Assembly: GCF_900580865.1 (NCBI RefSeq)
Contig: NZ_UTBZ01000060.1
Span: forward strand, 310,001 to 374,000
Reading direction: 5' to 3'
DNA: 64,000 bases
From: Pseudomonas viridiflava
GTDB lineage: Bacteria; Pseudomonadota; Gammaproteobacteria; Pseudomonadales; Pseudomonadaceae
Shown here: piece by piece, positions 8,214 through 16,924 of the stretch
Position numbering within the stretch: position 1 is the stretch's first letter
How the letters are laid out: every line of letters begins with the position of its first letter
Position numbers and translations under genes: made by a program
Notes under the pieces: generated by a model
What the model was told of the DNA's origin: nothing
What the model saw: the letters and a program-made list of their open reading frames with translations, nothing else
Databases searched by the model: none

Positions 8214-8747
8214 ATGAACACACGCACGCTCGTCTTGGTGTTTGCCCTGTTTTTTCTACCTCATACCTTCGCTGCAGACCCCAGCACCCAATACAAACTG
8301 GCCGCTGGCGATGTCTTGCGGATCATCGTCTTCGGTGAGCCGGAGTTGAGCCTGAAAAAGATCCGCCTCAGCGACGCTGGCACCTTTTCCTATCCGTTTC
8401 TGGGCGAGATATCCGCCAAGGGACTGACCCCCGGGCAAGTCGAAAAAATCATCGTCGACGGACTCAAACAGGGTTACCTGATCGACCCGAAAGTCAGCCT
8501 CAGCCAGATTGAATACCGCTCGTTCTACATCAATGGCGAAGTGAAGAAACCCGGCAGCTACCCGTTCGTGCCCGGCCTGACCCTGGAAAAAGCCATTGCC
8601 TTGGGTGGTGGCCTGACCGAGCGAGCCTCGATCAAGCGCGTGACCATTTTGCGTGGCGATGGTGGCGCGACCCTCACCGATGACGTGACGCGCAACACCA
8701 CGATTGCCCCCGGCGACACCATTTCCATTGCACAAGGCTTTTTCTAA
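8214..8747 (+). CDS. Short periplasmic polysaccharide export protein (OPX, Wza/GumB family)
   Basis: 177 residues: signal peptide (ending HTFA), a Poly_export domain (about 25-100, YKLAAGDVLRIIVFGEPE) and one SLBB domain (about 103-165, NGEVKKPGSYPF). Two features of Wza are missing: a lipobox cysteine, since cleavage appears to be by signal peptidase I, and the C-terminal amphipathic helix that makes the outer-membrane pore. It therefore fits the short OPX class that relies on a separate barrel, presumably the product of the gene 12 bases upstream. It is followed two bases later by the wzc-type gene. Confidence 0.88.
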   Translation: MNTRTLVLVFALFFLPHTFAADPSTQYKLAAGDVLRIIVFGEPELSLKKIRLSDAGTFSYPFLGEISAKGLTPGQVEKIIVDGLKQGYLIDPKVSLSQIEYRSFYINGEVKKPGSYPFVPGLTLEKAIALGGGLTERASIKRVTILRGDGGATLTDDVTRNTTIAPGDTISIAQGFF

Positions 8748-8749
8748 TC

Positions 8750-11065
8750 ATGGACAACAGCCCTAGCACCTACGTCGAACGTCCTCTGCAAGCGCATCTG
8801 CATCAGCAGTACAGCGAAGACAAGGACACCCTTGACCTGTTAAAGCTCTGGAGAGTGATCTGGCGCGCCAAATGGAGCATCGCCTGGCTGGTGCTGGCCT
8901 GCGTTGCGCTGGCCGCGATTGTGGTCTCGAACATCACGCCGCAATACATCGGCAGCACCACCTTGCTGTTCAACGATAAAACCCCGCCGCTGATGTCGTT
9001 CCAGCAAGTCAAGGATTCCGGCGGCAACGCCACGGATTACTTGCAGACCCAGCAGGCGCTCCTGCAATCACGCGACCTTGCCGAACGCGCAGTAAAAAAA
9101 CTCGGCCTGACTACCCACCCGGTCACCGACCCGCGCCAGCAATCAAAGCCCTGGTTTACACCGCGCCAGTGGCTGGCTGATCTCGACCTTGATCAATGGA
9201 TCCCGGGCGTGAGCCGCTTGATGCCGCTGAGTAAAAAAGACCAGCCCACTGAAGAAGACGTCTTCAATCAGGTCACGCAGAACCTCATGCTGCACACCAG
9301 CGTAAAGTTCGTCGGCAAGAGCCAGTTGCTCGAAATCGAGGTCGAGTTGCCCGATCCGGTTCTGGCAGCCGCGGCGGCCAATGCGTTGGCGCAAGGCTTC
9401 ACCGACAGCCAGCTCGATACCAGCGAAAAGTCCTCGCAAACCACCACCGCCTGGATGAACACACGGCTGGTCAAGCTGCGCGACAACTTGCGTGTCGCCG
9501 AGAAAAAGCTTCAGGGCTACCGCGAAGAGCAAGGTCTGGTCGACGTTGGCGGCGTTGCCACGATCAGTGCCAACGAACTGGAAATGACCGGCAATCGCAT
9601 GGTCGACGCCCGGCGCAACCGCGCTGAAGCCGAGAGTGAGTACCGCCAGGCGAAGGCCTTGGGCAACGGTGATCTGAGCCGGCTCTCCAGCGTGCCTGCG
9701 GTGCTGAGCAATCCCTTGGTGCAGAAATTCCAGGCCGACCGCGCTGTGGCGCAAGCCAAGGTGGATGAACTGGCGGGGCGCTATGGGCCAAAACACCCGA
9801 GCCTGCTTTCTGCGCAGACCGAATTGCGCACCGCCACCACCAGCTTGCAATTGCAGGTACAGCAAGTGGTCGCCGGTATCGAGCGGCAATACCAGCTCGC
9901 CACTGCCAGTGAAGCCTCGCTGCGTCAGTCCTTCAACAGCAACAAGGCGCAAATCCAGGACATTGCGCGCAAAGAGTTTCAGTTGCGCGAGTTCCAGCGT
10001 GAGGTCGACAGCTCCCGCGCGCTGTATGAAACCTTCGTCACCCGGCTGAAAGAAACTACCGCCACCGCCGACATGGACTCGACCAAAGTGCGCATCGTCG
10101 ACCCGGCCATTGTCCCGGTCGATGCGAGCAAACCGCGTAAAACCTTGATTGTCGCGATCGTCGGATTAATCGCAGCGGTGATCGGCGTTGCCTTGGCGCT
10201 GCTCTTCGAGAGCCTGAGCAATACCTTCAAAACCGATGAGTCGATCGAAAACGCGCTGAACATTCCGTTGCTCAGCGTCGTGCCACTGGTGACGAAGAAA
10301 ACCCGTCGGCAACTGGCGCGCTTGTTCGAGGATAACGACAACCCGCGTTTTTCCGAGACCATTCGCAACCTGCGTACCTGGTTGATGCTGCAAAGCAGCG
10401 AAATGCCCTCGCAGGTGGTGCTGGTGACGTCGACGGTTGCCGGTGAGGGAAAAAGCACCATTGCCAACAATCTGGCCAGCTCGCTGACGTCACTCGAACG
10501 TGTGCTGCTGATCGATGCCGACATGCGTCAGCCAACCCTGTCGCTGAACTTCGATTTCCCACCGGACAGCCCGGGGCTGGCGAATGTCATTGCCGGCACC
10601 GCCAGGCTTGAAGACTGCATTGTCTCGGTGGGCAATCTGGACATGTTGCCGGCGGGCAAGGTCCTGCCGCCTCCGCTGGACATGTTCGCCGCTCCGCGCC
10701 TGCCGTCGCCGGCCGATTCCCTCAACCCGTTACAGCCACCGCCGCAGGATCTGCTCAGCTCGCCGCGCATGGCGCGCATGCTTGAGGCGCTGAGGTCGCG
10801 TTACCGGCACATCATTATCGACTCACCTCCTGCCGAGATGATCAGCGACGCACTTTTGCTGGCGCGGCATTCGGATGCAGTGATCTACGTAGTCAAGGCC
10901 GACAGCACACCGATCAGCCAGGTGCAGCGCGGCCTGGCCATGTTGCAGCAGAGCCATGTGCCGGTGTTTGGCACCGTGCTCAACCAGGTCGACCTGCGCA
11001 AGGCGCGCAAGTACGGCCATCACCACTCCCGGGCGTTCTATAACTACGATTTCGCGCCCAGGTAA
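8750..11065 (+). CDS. wzc: Wzc-type chain-length regulator and tyrosine autokinase
   Basis: 771 residues. Wzz domain with a first membrane helix near 45-65, a long periplasmic coiled-coil part (about 200-440), a second helix near 460-485, then a cytoplasmic BY-kinase with Walker A (VAGEGKST, around 565), Walker A' (LLIDADMRQ) and Walker B (IIIDSPP). The C-terminal tail has only three tyrosines (in FYNYDF and KYGHH), fewer than E. coli Wzc. Residues about 639-673 contain a proline-rich insertion in which a PPPxDxxxxPR unit appears twice. The protein controls polymer length and export with the OPX protein. A 147-base gap separates it from the next gene. Confidence 0.92.
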   Translation: MDNSPSTYVERPLQAHLHQQYSEDKDTLDLLKLWRVIWRAKWSIAWLVLACVALAAIVVSNITPQYIGSTTLLFNDKTPPLMSFQQVKDSGGNATDYLQTQQALLQSRDLAERAVKKLGLTTHPVTDPRQQSKPWFTPRQWLADLDLDQWIPGVSRLMPLSKKDQPTEEDVFNQVTQNLMLHTSVKFVGKSQLLEIEVELPDPVLAAAAANALAQGFTDSQLDTSEKSSQTTTAWMNTRLVKLRDNLRVAEKKLQGYREEQGLVDVGGVATISANELEMTGNRMVDARRNRAEAESEYRQAKALGNGDLSRLSSVPAVLSNPLVQKFQADRAVAQAKVDELAGRYGPKHPSLLSAQTELRTATTSLQLQVQQVVAGIERQYQLATASEASLRQSFNSNKAQIQDIARKEFQLREFQREVDSSRALYETFVTRLKETTATADMDSTKVRIVDPAIVPVDASKPRKTLIVAIVGLIAAVIGVALALLFESLSNTFKTDESIENALNIPLLSVVPLVTKKTRRQLARLFEDNDNPRFSETIRNLRTWLMLQSSEMPSQVVLVTSTVAGEGKSTIANNLASSLTSLERVLLIDADMRQPTLSLNFDFPPDSPGLANVIAGTARLEDCIVSVGNLDMLPAGKVLPPPLDMFAAPRLPSPADSLNPLQPPPQDLLSSPRMARMLEALRSRYRHIIIDSPPAEMISDALLLARHSDAVIYVVKADSTPISQVQRGLAMLQQSHVPVFGTVLNQVDLRKARKYGHHHSRAFYNYDFAPR

Positions 11066-11212
11066 CACCAGGCGAATACGCCAGCCGCTACGCCCCCTTC
11101 TGCCAACGCACAACCCGCTTCACCTCTGCCGAGCTACGGAATAGCCATCGGGCGACACGTCCTGTCCGTTCGATTAGCGCTGATGCATGACTGCTGCCTT
11201 GAGGTTAAGCCC

Positions 11213-12604
11213 ATGACGCCGCTCTATACCGCTCACATGACGCACCGCCGAGGCCTGACCTTCTGGGGCCAGTGGCTGTGTGCGCTGTCGCTGACTACCG
11301 TATTGCTGATGTTGCTGGTGCATTGGCGCGTCGGCAGCCTGAACAGCGAATACCGCATCCTGATCATTCTCGCCGTGCTCGGTTCGGTGCCGATTTACAG
11401 CGTGATGCAGGTCTACCACAAGCGCCATGGTCTGTTGGTCGGCCTCGGCCGATTGCTGGCCGGCTGGCTGATACTGCTGGCCGTGCTCGCGGCCATTGCC
11501 TTCATCACCCAGACCAGCGCGATCTATTCACGCCAGGTGATTATTGTCTGGGCCGTGTTGGGTTTCGTGGTGCAGGCGGCGAGTTTTCTGCCCCTGCATT
11601 ACTTCGCCCGATTGCACTCGCGCAAGGTCTGCAAAGAGCGCCGTTCGGTAATCATCGGCACCTGCCCGACGGCCCATGAGCTGGCGAAAAAACTCTCGCG
11701 ACCGAACCGCGCGCTGGTGCTCGGGTTCATCGCCGCTGCCGACAATAGCGGCCCGGCCCCGAGCATTCTGCCGCTGCTCGGCAACGTTGCCGCGATCCGC
11801 GAAATCATCACGCGTCTGGAAGTGCGCCGCGTCTACATCGTGCTGACCATGGCGCATGCCGCGACCATCGAAGCGCTGTACATCGACCTCTTGGACATGA
11901 ATGTCGACGTGGTGTGGATTCCGGATTTCGGCAGCATGGTGTTGCTCAACCATTCGATCTCGGAAATCGAGCGAATGCCGGCGATCTACCTCAATGAAAG
12001 CCTGATCAGCTCGCACCCGGCCAGCCTGTTTTGCAAAGACCTGTTCGAACGCAGCCTGGCCGGCGCGGCCATTATTCTGCTAAGTCCCTTGCTGCTTGCG
12101 GTGGCTGTCGCCGTCAAGCTCACCTCCGCTGGCCCGGTGCTGTTCAAGCAGGCTCGCCACGGTTGCAACGGTGAAGTGATCAAGGTCTGGAAGTTTCGTT
12201 CGATGCACGTTCACGACGATCGCGAGGTGCGCCAGGCCACCCGTGACGATGCCCGCCTCACCCCGATCGGCGGCTTCCTGCGCCGCAGTTCCATCGACGA
12301 ATTGCCGCAGTTGTTCAATGTCGTGTCCGGGCAGATGGCCTTGGTCGGCCCGCGCCCGCATGCCGTCACCCACAACATTTATTACACCGGCAAGGTGCGC
12401 GCCTACATGGCCCGCCATCGCCTCAAGCCGGGCATCACCGGCCTCGCCCAGATCACTGGCCATCGCGGCGAAACCGAGACGGTGGAAAAGATGCAGCTGC
12501 GCGTCGCCCAGGACCTCAACTACATCAACCAATGGTCGCTGTGGCTCGACATCAAAATCCTCATCAAGACGCCCTTCACGCTGTTCTCGAAAAACATCTA
12601 CTGA
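11213..12604 (+). CDS. Undecaprenyl-phosphate sugar phosphotransferase (WcaJ/GumD-type priming enzyme)
   Basis: 463 residues with about four N-terminal membrane helices, a CoA_binding_3 middle domain (about 130-250) and a C-terminal bacterial sugar transferase domain (from about 270). The latter has KVWKFRSMHV, SSIDELPQLFNV, ALVGPRPHA and LKPGITGLAQ. It transfers hexose-1-phosphate, probably glucose-1-P, from a UDP-sugar to undecaprenyl phosphate, starting the repeat unit. ATG 11213 is chosen because GAGG lies eight bases upstream; ATG 11183 lacks a ribosome site. Confidence 0.92.
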   Translation: MTPLYTAHMTHRRGLTFWGQWLCALSLTTVLLMLLVHWRVGSLNSEYRILIILAVLGSVPIYSVMQVYHKRHGLLVGLGRLLAGWLILLAVLAAIAFITQTSAIYSRQVIIVWAVLGFVVQAASFLPLHYFARLHSRKVCKERRSVIIGTCPTAHELAKKLSRPNRALVLGFIAAADNSGPAPSILPLLGNVAAIREIITRLEVRRVYIVLTMAHAATIEALYIDLLDMNVDVVWIPDFGSMVLLNHSISEIERMPAIYLNESLISSHPASLFCKDLFERSLAGAAIILLSPLLLAVAVAVKLTSAGPVLFKQARHGCNGEVIKVWKFRSMHVHDDREVRQATRDDARLTPIGGFLRRSSIDELPQLFNVVSGQMALVGPRPHAVTHNIYYTGKVRAYMARHRLKPGITGLAQITGHRGETETVEKMQLRVAQDLNYINQWSLWLDIKILIKTPFTLFSKNIY

Positions 12605-12675
12605 CCCCTGCCCGACCGCTTGATCCCCGCCCTGCCCCTGCGTTGACAACCTTCATCAGGATCTGAGGTTTGACC

Positions 12676-14016
12676 ATGAATGTGAGCGTATTCGGTATTG
12701 GTTACGTGGGCCTGGTCCAGGGCGCCGCACTGGCCGAGGTCGGGCATAACGTGCTCTGCGTCGATGTCGACGCGGCCCGGGTCGAGGCGCTGAAACAAGG
12801 CTCGCTGCCGATCTACGAGCCGGGCCTGAAAAGCCTTGTGCGCGACAATTATCAAAGTGGTCGTCTGCGCTTCGGCACCGATCTGGCCGAGGCTGTTCAG
12901 CATGGTGATGTGCTGTTGATCGCCGTCGGCACTCCGCCCGACGAAGACGGTTCGGCTGATCTGCAATACGTGTTGAGCGTGGCGCAGACCATCGCGCTGA
13001 ACATGGATCGACATCGAATCATCGTCGACAAATCCACAGTACCGGTCGGCACGGGCGATCAGGTGCGTGCGTGTATCGAGCAGGTACTGGCTGACAGCGA
13101 TCGCCGTCACCTGACGTTCGATGTGGTGTCAAACCCCGAATTTCTCAAGGAAGGCTGCGCGGTCGAAGACTGCATGCGCCCGGACCGGATCATCATCGGC
13201 ACCGACAGCCCGCATGCCGAAGCGGTGATGCGCGAACTGTATGAGCCGTTCAATCGCAGCCGCGACAAAATTATTGTCATGGACCTTCGCAGCGCTGAGC
13301 TGAGCAAGTACGCCGCCAACTGCATGCTGGCGACCAAGATCAGCTTCATGAACGAGATGGCCTGCCTCGCGGAAAAACTCGGTGCCGACATCGAAAAAGT
13401 CCGCCACGGCATCGGCGCCGACCCGCGCATCGGTTACCAGTTTATCTACCCGGGCGTGGGTTACGGCGGCTCGTGCTTTCCCAAAGACGTCAAGGCGCTG
13501 ATCCACGCCGCGACCGCTGTCGATATCGACGCCCGACTGCTCAAGGCCGTGGAGGCGCGCAACCAGGACCAGAAGGCCAGTCTGTACAGCAAGATTTTCA
13601 ATCACTTCGACGGCCACCTGCGCGGCAAGACGTTTGCCCTCTGGGGTTTGAGTTTCAAACCCAATACCGACGACATGCGCGAAGCCCCCAGCCGCGTATT
13701 GATGGAGGCCTTGTGGCACGCCGGCGCCAGCGTTCAGGCGTTTGATCCGAAAGCCATGGAAGAGGCCCAGCGCCTGTATGGCGCACGCGATGACCTGACG
13801 CTGGCGGGGACCAAGGAAGCGGCGCTGAAAAATGCCGACGCTTTGATCATCGTCACCGAGTGGCAAGCCTTTCGCGCGCCGGACTTTGACTTGCTCAGCC
13901 AGCAGCTCAAACAACCGTTGATTTTCGACGGACGCAATCTGTTCGATCCGCAGCGTTTGAGCAAACGCGGCTTCACCTACATCTCCGTGGGGCGGCCAAC
14001 CCCTTCAGTCATTTGA
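12676..14016 (+). CDS. ugd: UDP-glucose 6-dehydrogenase
   Basis: 446 residues. N-terminal NAD site VFGIGYVG (residues 5-12), GTPPDEDG near 90, central domain, and the active-site motif GGSCFPKD with nucleophile Cys267. It oxidises UDP-glucose to UDP-glucuronate. GDP-mannose dehydrogenase is the nearest alternative, but the GSCFPKD form and the absence of mannose genes here favour UDP-glucose. GAGG at 12665-12668 points to ATG 12676 rather than TTG 12670. Together with the divergent epimerase-like gene at 4886 it implies uronic acid in the polymer. Confidence 0.9.
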   Translation: MNVSVFGIGYVGLVQGAALAEVGHNVLCVDVDAARVEALKQGSLPIYEPGLKSLVRDNYQSGRLRFGTDLAEAVQHGDVLLIAVGTPPDEDGSADLQYVLSVAQTIALNMDRHRIIVDKSTVPVGTGDQVRACIEQVLADSDRRHLTFDVVSNPEFLKEGCAVEDCMRPDRIIIGTDSPHAEAVMRELYEPFNRSRDKIIVMDLRSAELSKYAANCMLATKISFMNEMACLAEKLGADIEKVRHGIGADPRIGYQFIYPGVGYGGSCFPKDVKALIHAATAVDIDARLLKAVEARNQDQKASLYSKIFNHFDGHLRGKTFALWGLSFKPNTDDMREAPSRVLMEALWHAGASVQAFDPKAMEEAQRLYGARDDLTLAGTKEAALKNADALIIVTEWQAFRAPDFDLLSQQLKQPLIFDGRNLFDPQRLSKRGFTYISVGRPTPSVI

Positions 14017-14028
14017 AGGAGCCGCGCC

Positions 14029-14733
14029 ATGTTGAAGCTGGAACTGGTCGGGCATTACTCGGCGAAATTACTGGAGGCCAACCAGGCCTATTCCTTTATC
14101 AACTTTGCCTCCATCGGCAGCGTTTTCCAGCAGACCCCGGGCAGCGTCGCCTATTTCTGCGACGGCATGTTGATGTCGACCTTCATGTCGCGCGTCACCG
14201 GCAGGCCGATTGGCCGGGTCAGCTTTGACTTCACCTCGATCGCTGACCTTGTCCTCGGCAGTGCCGAGCAACTGGGCAAGCGCGTGTACTTCGTCGGCGC
14301 CCGGCAGGCCGAACTGGAGCTGTTCATCGTCAAGATCAGGGCGCTGTATCCGCGGTTGGCCATCGCCGGTTATCACAACGGCTATTTCGACGCCGCCGAA
14401 GCCGAAGACATTCGCGCTGACATCTGTCGCAGCGCCGCCGACATCCTCATTGTTGGCCTCGGCGCCGGGCTGCAAGAACAGTTCGAACAGGATGCCCTGA
14501 GTGCGGGCTTTCGTGGTGTCGCCTTCACCTGTGGCGGGTTCATCCGCCAGGAAGCGCTGGCCACGCGGCAATACTACCCGGCGCTGATCAATCGCCTGCA
14601 CCTGCGCGCGTTTTATCGAATGTACCGCGAGCCGCACACGATCAAACGCTACCTCGTCGACTACCCCAGCAACTTCTTGCACCTGCTGACGATGCTCGCC
14701 CGGCACAAAGTCGCCATCAGTGTGGGGGAATGA
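14029..14733 (+). CDS. WecG/TagA/CpsF (GT26) family glycosyltransferase
   Basis: 234 residues. GT26 landmarks are CDGML (Asp45), a Rossmann segment with VYFVGARQ near 87 and VGLGAGLQEQF at 142-152, close to the usual GLGxPxQE. GT26 enzymes include WecG (ManNAcA transferase) and GumM, the glucuronosyl transferase of xanthan synthesis. In a locus with ugd and a GumD-like primer, transfer of a uronic acid or hexose to a lipid-linked intermediate is the likely job. It starts 12 bases after ugd. Confidence 0.85.
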   Translation: MLKLELVGHYSAKLLEANQAYSFINFASIGSVFQQTPGSVAYFCDGMLMSTFMSRVTGRPIGRVSFDFTSIADLVLGSAEQLGKRVYFVGARQAELELFIVKIRALYPRLAIAGYHNGYFDAAEAEDIRADICRSAADILIVGLGAGLQEQFEQDALSAGFRGVAFTCGGFIRQEALATRQYYPALINRLHLRAFYRMYREPHTIKRYLVDYPSNFLHLLTMLARHKVAISVGE

Positions 14734-14735
14734 CC

Positions 14736-15815
14736 ATGCACATCCTGTTTATCCTCAAGGATTTCAAGGTGGGCGGTGGCGTCGAGCGCGTGCAGCAACG
14801 GTTGTCCGAGCAGTTTCTCAAGGACGGCCGACGGGTGAGTTTTTTCGTTATCAACGCAGACGTGCCAGATACGCCCGGTGTGCAGCGCTTCAACGGTGGC
14901 GGCAGCGGTGTCGTCGGTTTGCTCAGGTCCATCGTCCTGTTGCGCCGGCTCATACAGCGTGAAGGCGTTACCCACCTGATTGCGGCCAAAGAGCAGGCCA
15001 ACCTCTGCACCTGGTTCGCCACCTTGGGCCATTTGTGCAAAGTCATCTATTGCCGCCACGCGACACTCGATTGCAGTGAACAGAACACCGGTCCTGCCAG
15101 CCTGCGTTTGCTCTACAGCTTGTACCTGTGTGGCAGCGGGAAGGTCGTCACCGTTTCCAATGCCTTGCGCCAGACACTCATCGAGTTACTGCCCTGGGGT
15201 CAGCAACGGATCCGTTATTGCCCCAATGCTGTGGTCACCGAGCAACTGTTTCAAGCCTCGCAGGCGCCGCTACCCGGCGGATTGCCCAGTGCGTACTGGC
15301 TAGGCCTGGGCCGATTGGTCGAGCCGAAAGGTTTTCACCTGCTGCTCGATGCCTACGCGCTGGCGTTGCGCAGCGCAGTGCTACCGGATCTGGTGATCGT
15401 CGGCGATGGCCCGTTGCGCGAGGCACTGACCGCTCAGGCCCGTCGTCTGGGCATCGCCCCGCGAGTGCATTTCACCGGATTCCTGAGCAACCCCTATCCG
15501 CTGCTCCGGCACGCGCAACTGTTCATTTTGAGTTCCGTGCAAGAAGGCATGCCGACGGTATTGATCGAGGCGCTGGCACTGGGCACGCCGGTGCTGGCCA
15601 GCGATTGCGAGACCGGCCCCCGAGAACTGCTCGACAACGGCCGACTTGGCCAACTGGTGAAGGTCAACGACGTACCGGCGCTGGCCGACGGCATGCTGCG
15701 CAGCCTGGCCCCACGCGATGACGTTGCCTTCAGCGAAACCAGCCTCACCGACACCCTGCGTCAGTACACCAGCCAGTACGCGGCGCAGGCGTATTACCAG
15801 GTATGGAATCAATGA
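14736..15815 (+). CDS. Glycosyltransferase family 4
   Basis: 359 residues with two Rossmann domains. The N-terminal domain begins ILFILKDFKVGGGVERV (GT4-like glycine loop) and the C-terminal domain carries GLGRLVEPKGF (around 190) and the EGMPTVLIEALALGTPVLAS nucleotide-sugar motif (around 268-287). It is a retaining cytosolic transferase that adds one sugar to the repeat unit. ATG 14736 has a GGGGGAA five bases upstream; ATG 14730 would sit too close to that site. Confidence 0.88.
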   Translation: MHILFILKDFKVGGGVERVQQRLSEQFLKDGRRVSFFVINADVPDTPGVQRFNGGGSGVVGLLRSIVLLRRLIQREGVTHLIAAKEQANLCTWFATLGHLCKVIYCRHATLDCSEQNTGPASLRLLYSLYLCGSGKVVTVSNALRQTLIELLPWGQQRIRYCPNAVVTEQLFQASQAPLPGGLPSAYWLGLGRLVEPKGFHLLLDAYALALRSAVLPDLVIVGDGPLREALTAQARRLGIAPRVHFTGFLSNPYPLLRHAQLFILSSVQEGMPTVLIEALALGTPVLASDCETGPRELLDNGRLGQLVKVNDVPALADGMLRSLAPRDDVAFSETSLTDTLRQYTSQYAAQAYYQVWNQ

Positions 15816-16924
15816 AAAAGTTGCTGATTATCCTGCATGACCTCAGCGCCGGCGGGGCTGAGAAAATGATGGCGCGTCTGGCCGGAGCATTGGTGGATGC
15901 GGGCAATGACGTGACCTTGCTGATGCTCACCGGTGGCGGTATTCACGCCGCGCACCTCGACCCGCGCGTGAAGAAGGTTGAGTTGAATAGTCCGCGCAGC
16001 GTCCGTGCAGTGCCGGCACTCACGCGTTTTTTGCGGGCCAATCGCTTTGACGCGCAACTGGCGGCGCTCACCCACGTCAACGTGGTGGCGATTGCGGCGG
16101 CGGCGTTGTCCGGCACGCTGGCACGGCTGCACGTCAGCGAGCGCAATGCCTTTTCCCATGACAAACACGTCAACCCGGATTTCATGGTGCGGGTCGCGTA
16201 CCTGCTGGCGCCGTTGTTGTATCGGCTGATTCCCAACCCGGTGATTTGTGTCTCGCGGGGTGTAGCCCAGGACCTGGTCGACACCACCGTGGCCCGCCGC
16301 CAGGACGTGACCATTGCCGACAACCCGGTGCTCGACAATGACTTTCGCGAGAAGACGCCCGGTCTGCCCAGCCACCGCTGGCTGCAGGAAAAATCCGGCC
16401 CGGTGATTGTCGCCGTGGGTCGACTGGCGCCGCAAAAAGGCTTCGACACCTTGATCACTGCGTTCGCCGCATTACCGGACAGCAATGCCCGCCTGATCAT
16501 TTTTGGCGAGGGTGCACTCAGGCCCAACCTGCTGGAACAGGCGCGCGCACTGGGCGTGGCGGAGCGCTTCGATCTGCCGGGCTATGCCAATTCTCCGTTG
16601 GCAGAGGTCGCCGCCGCCGATTGCTTCGTGCTGTCGTCGCGCTTCGAAGGCAGCCCCAACGCCTTGGTAGAGGCGTTATCCACGGGCACGCCAGTGGTGG
16701 CAACCCGTTGTCCCCACGGCCCGCAAGACATCCTCGTTGGCGGCGTGGTCGCGCCACTGGTAGACGTCGACGATCCGATCGCCCTGGCACAGGCGATTGC
16801 CCTGCAACTGGCTACACCGCGCAATCTGCAACGTGAATTGCGCCTGGAGGCCGCGGCCCGATTCATCAATGCCAGCGCGGTGCAGACCTACCTCAAAGCG
16901 TTGATCGGGAGTCCGTCATCATGA
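15812..16924 (+). CDS. Glycosyltransferase family 4
   Basis: 370 residues. The N-terminal loop is LHDLSAGGAEKMMARLAGAL, the C-terminal domain has AVGRLAPQKGFDTL (about 195) and SRFEGSPNALVEALSTGTPV (about 275). It is a second retaining GT4 with different sequence from the previous gene, so it should form a different linkage. Its ATG overlaps the preceding stop (ATGA), indicating translational coupling, and it is coupled in the same way to the polymerase gene. Confidence 0.88.
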   Translation: MKKLLIILHDLSAGGAEKMMARLAGALVDAGNDVTLLMLTGGGIHAAHLDPRVKKVELNSPRSVRAVPALTRFLRANRFDAQLAALTHVNVVAIAAAALSGTLARLHVSERNAFSHDKHVNPDFMVRVAYLLAPLLYRLIPNPVICVSRGVAQDLVDTTVARRQDVTIADNPVLDNDFREKTPGLPSHRWLQEKSGPVIVAVGRLAPQKGFDTLITAFAALPDSNARLIIFGEGALRPNLLEQARALGVAERFDLPGYANSPLAEVAAADCFVLSSRFEGSPNALVEALSTGTPVVATRCPHGPQDILVGGVVAPLVDVDDPIALAQAIALQLATPRNLQRELRLEAAARFINASAVQTYLKALIGSPSS

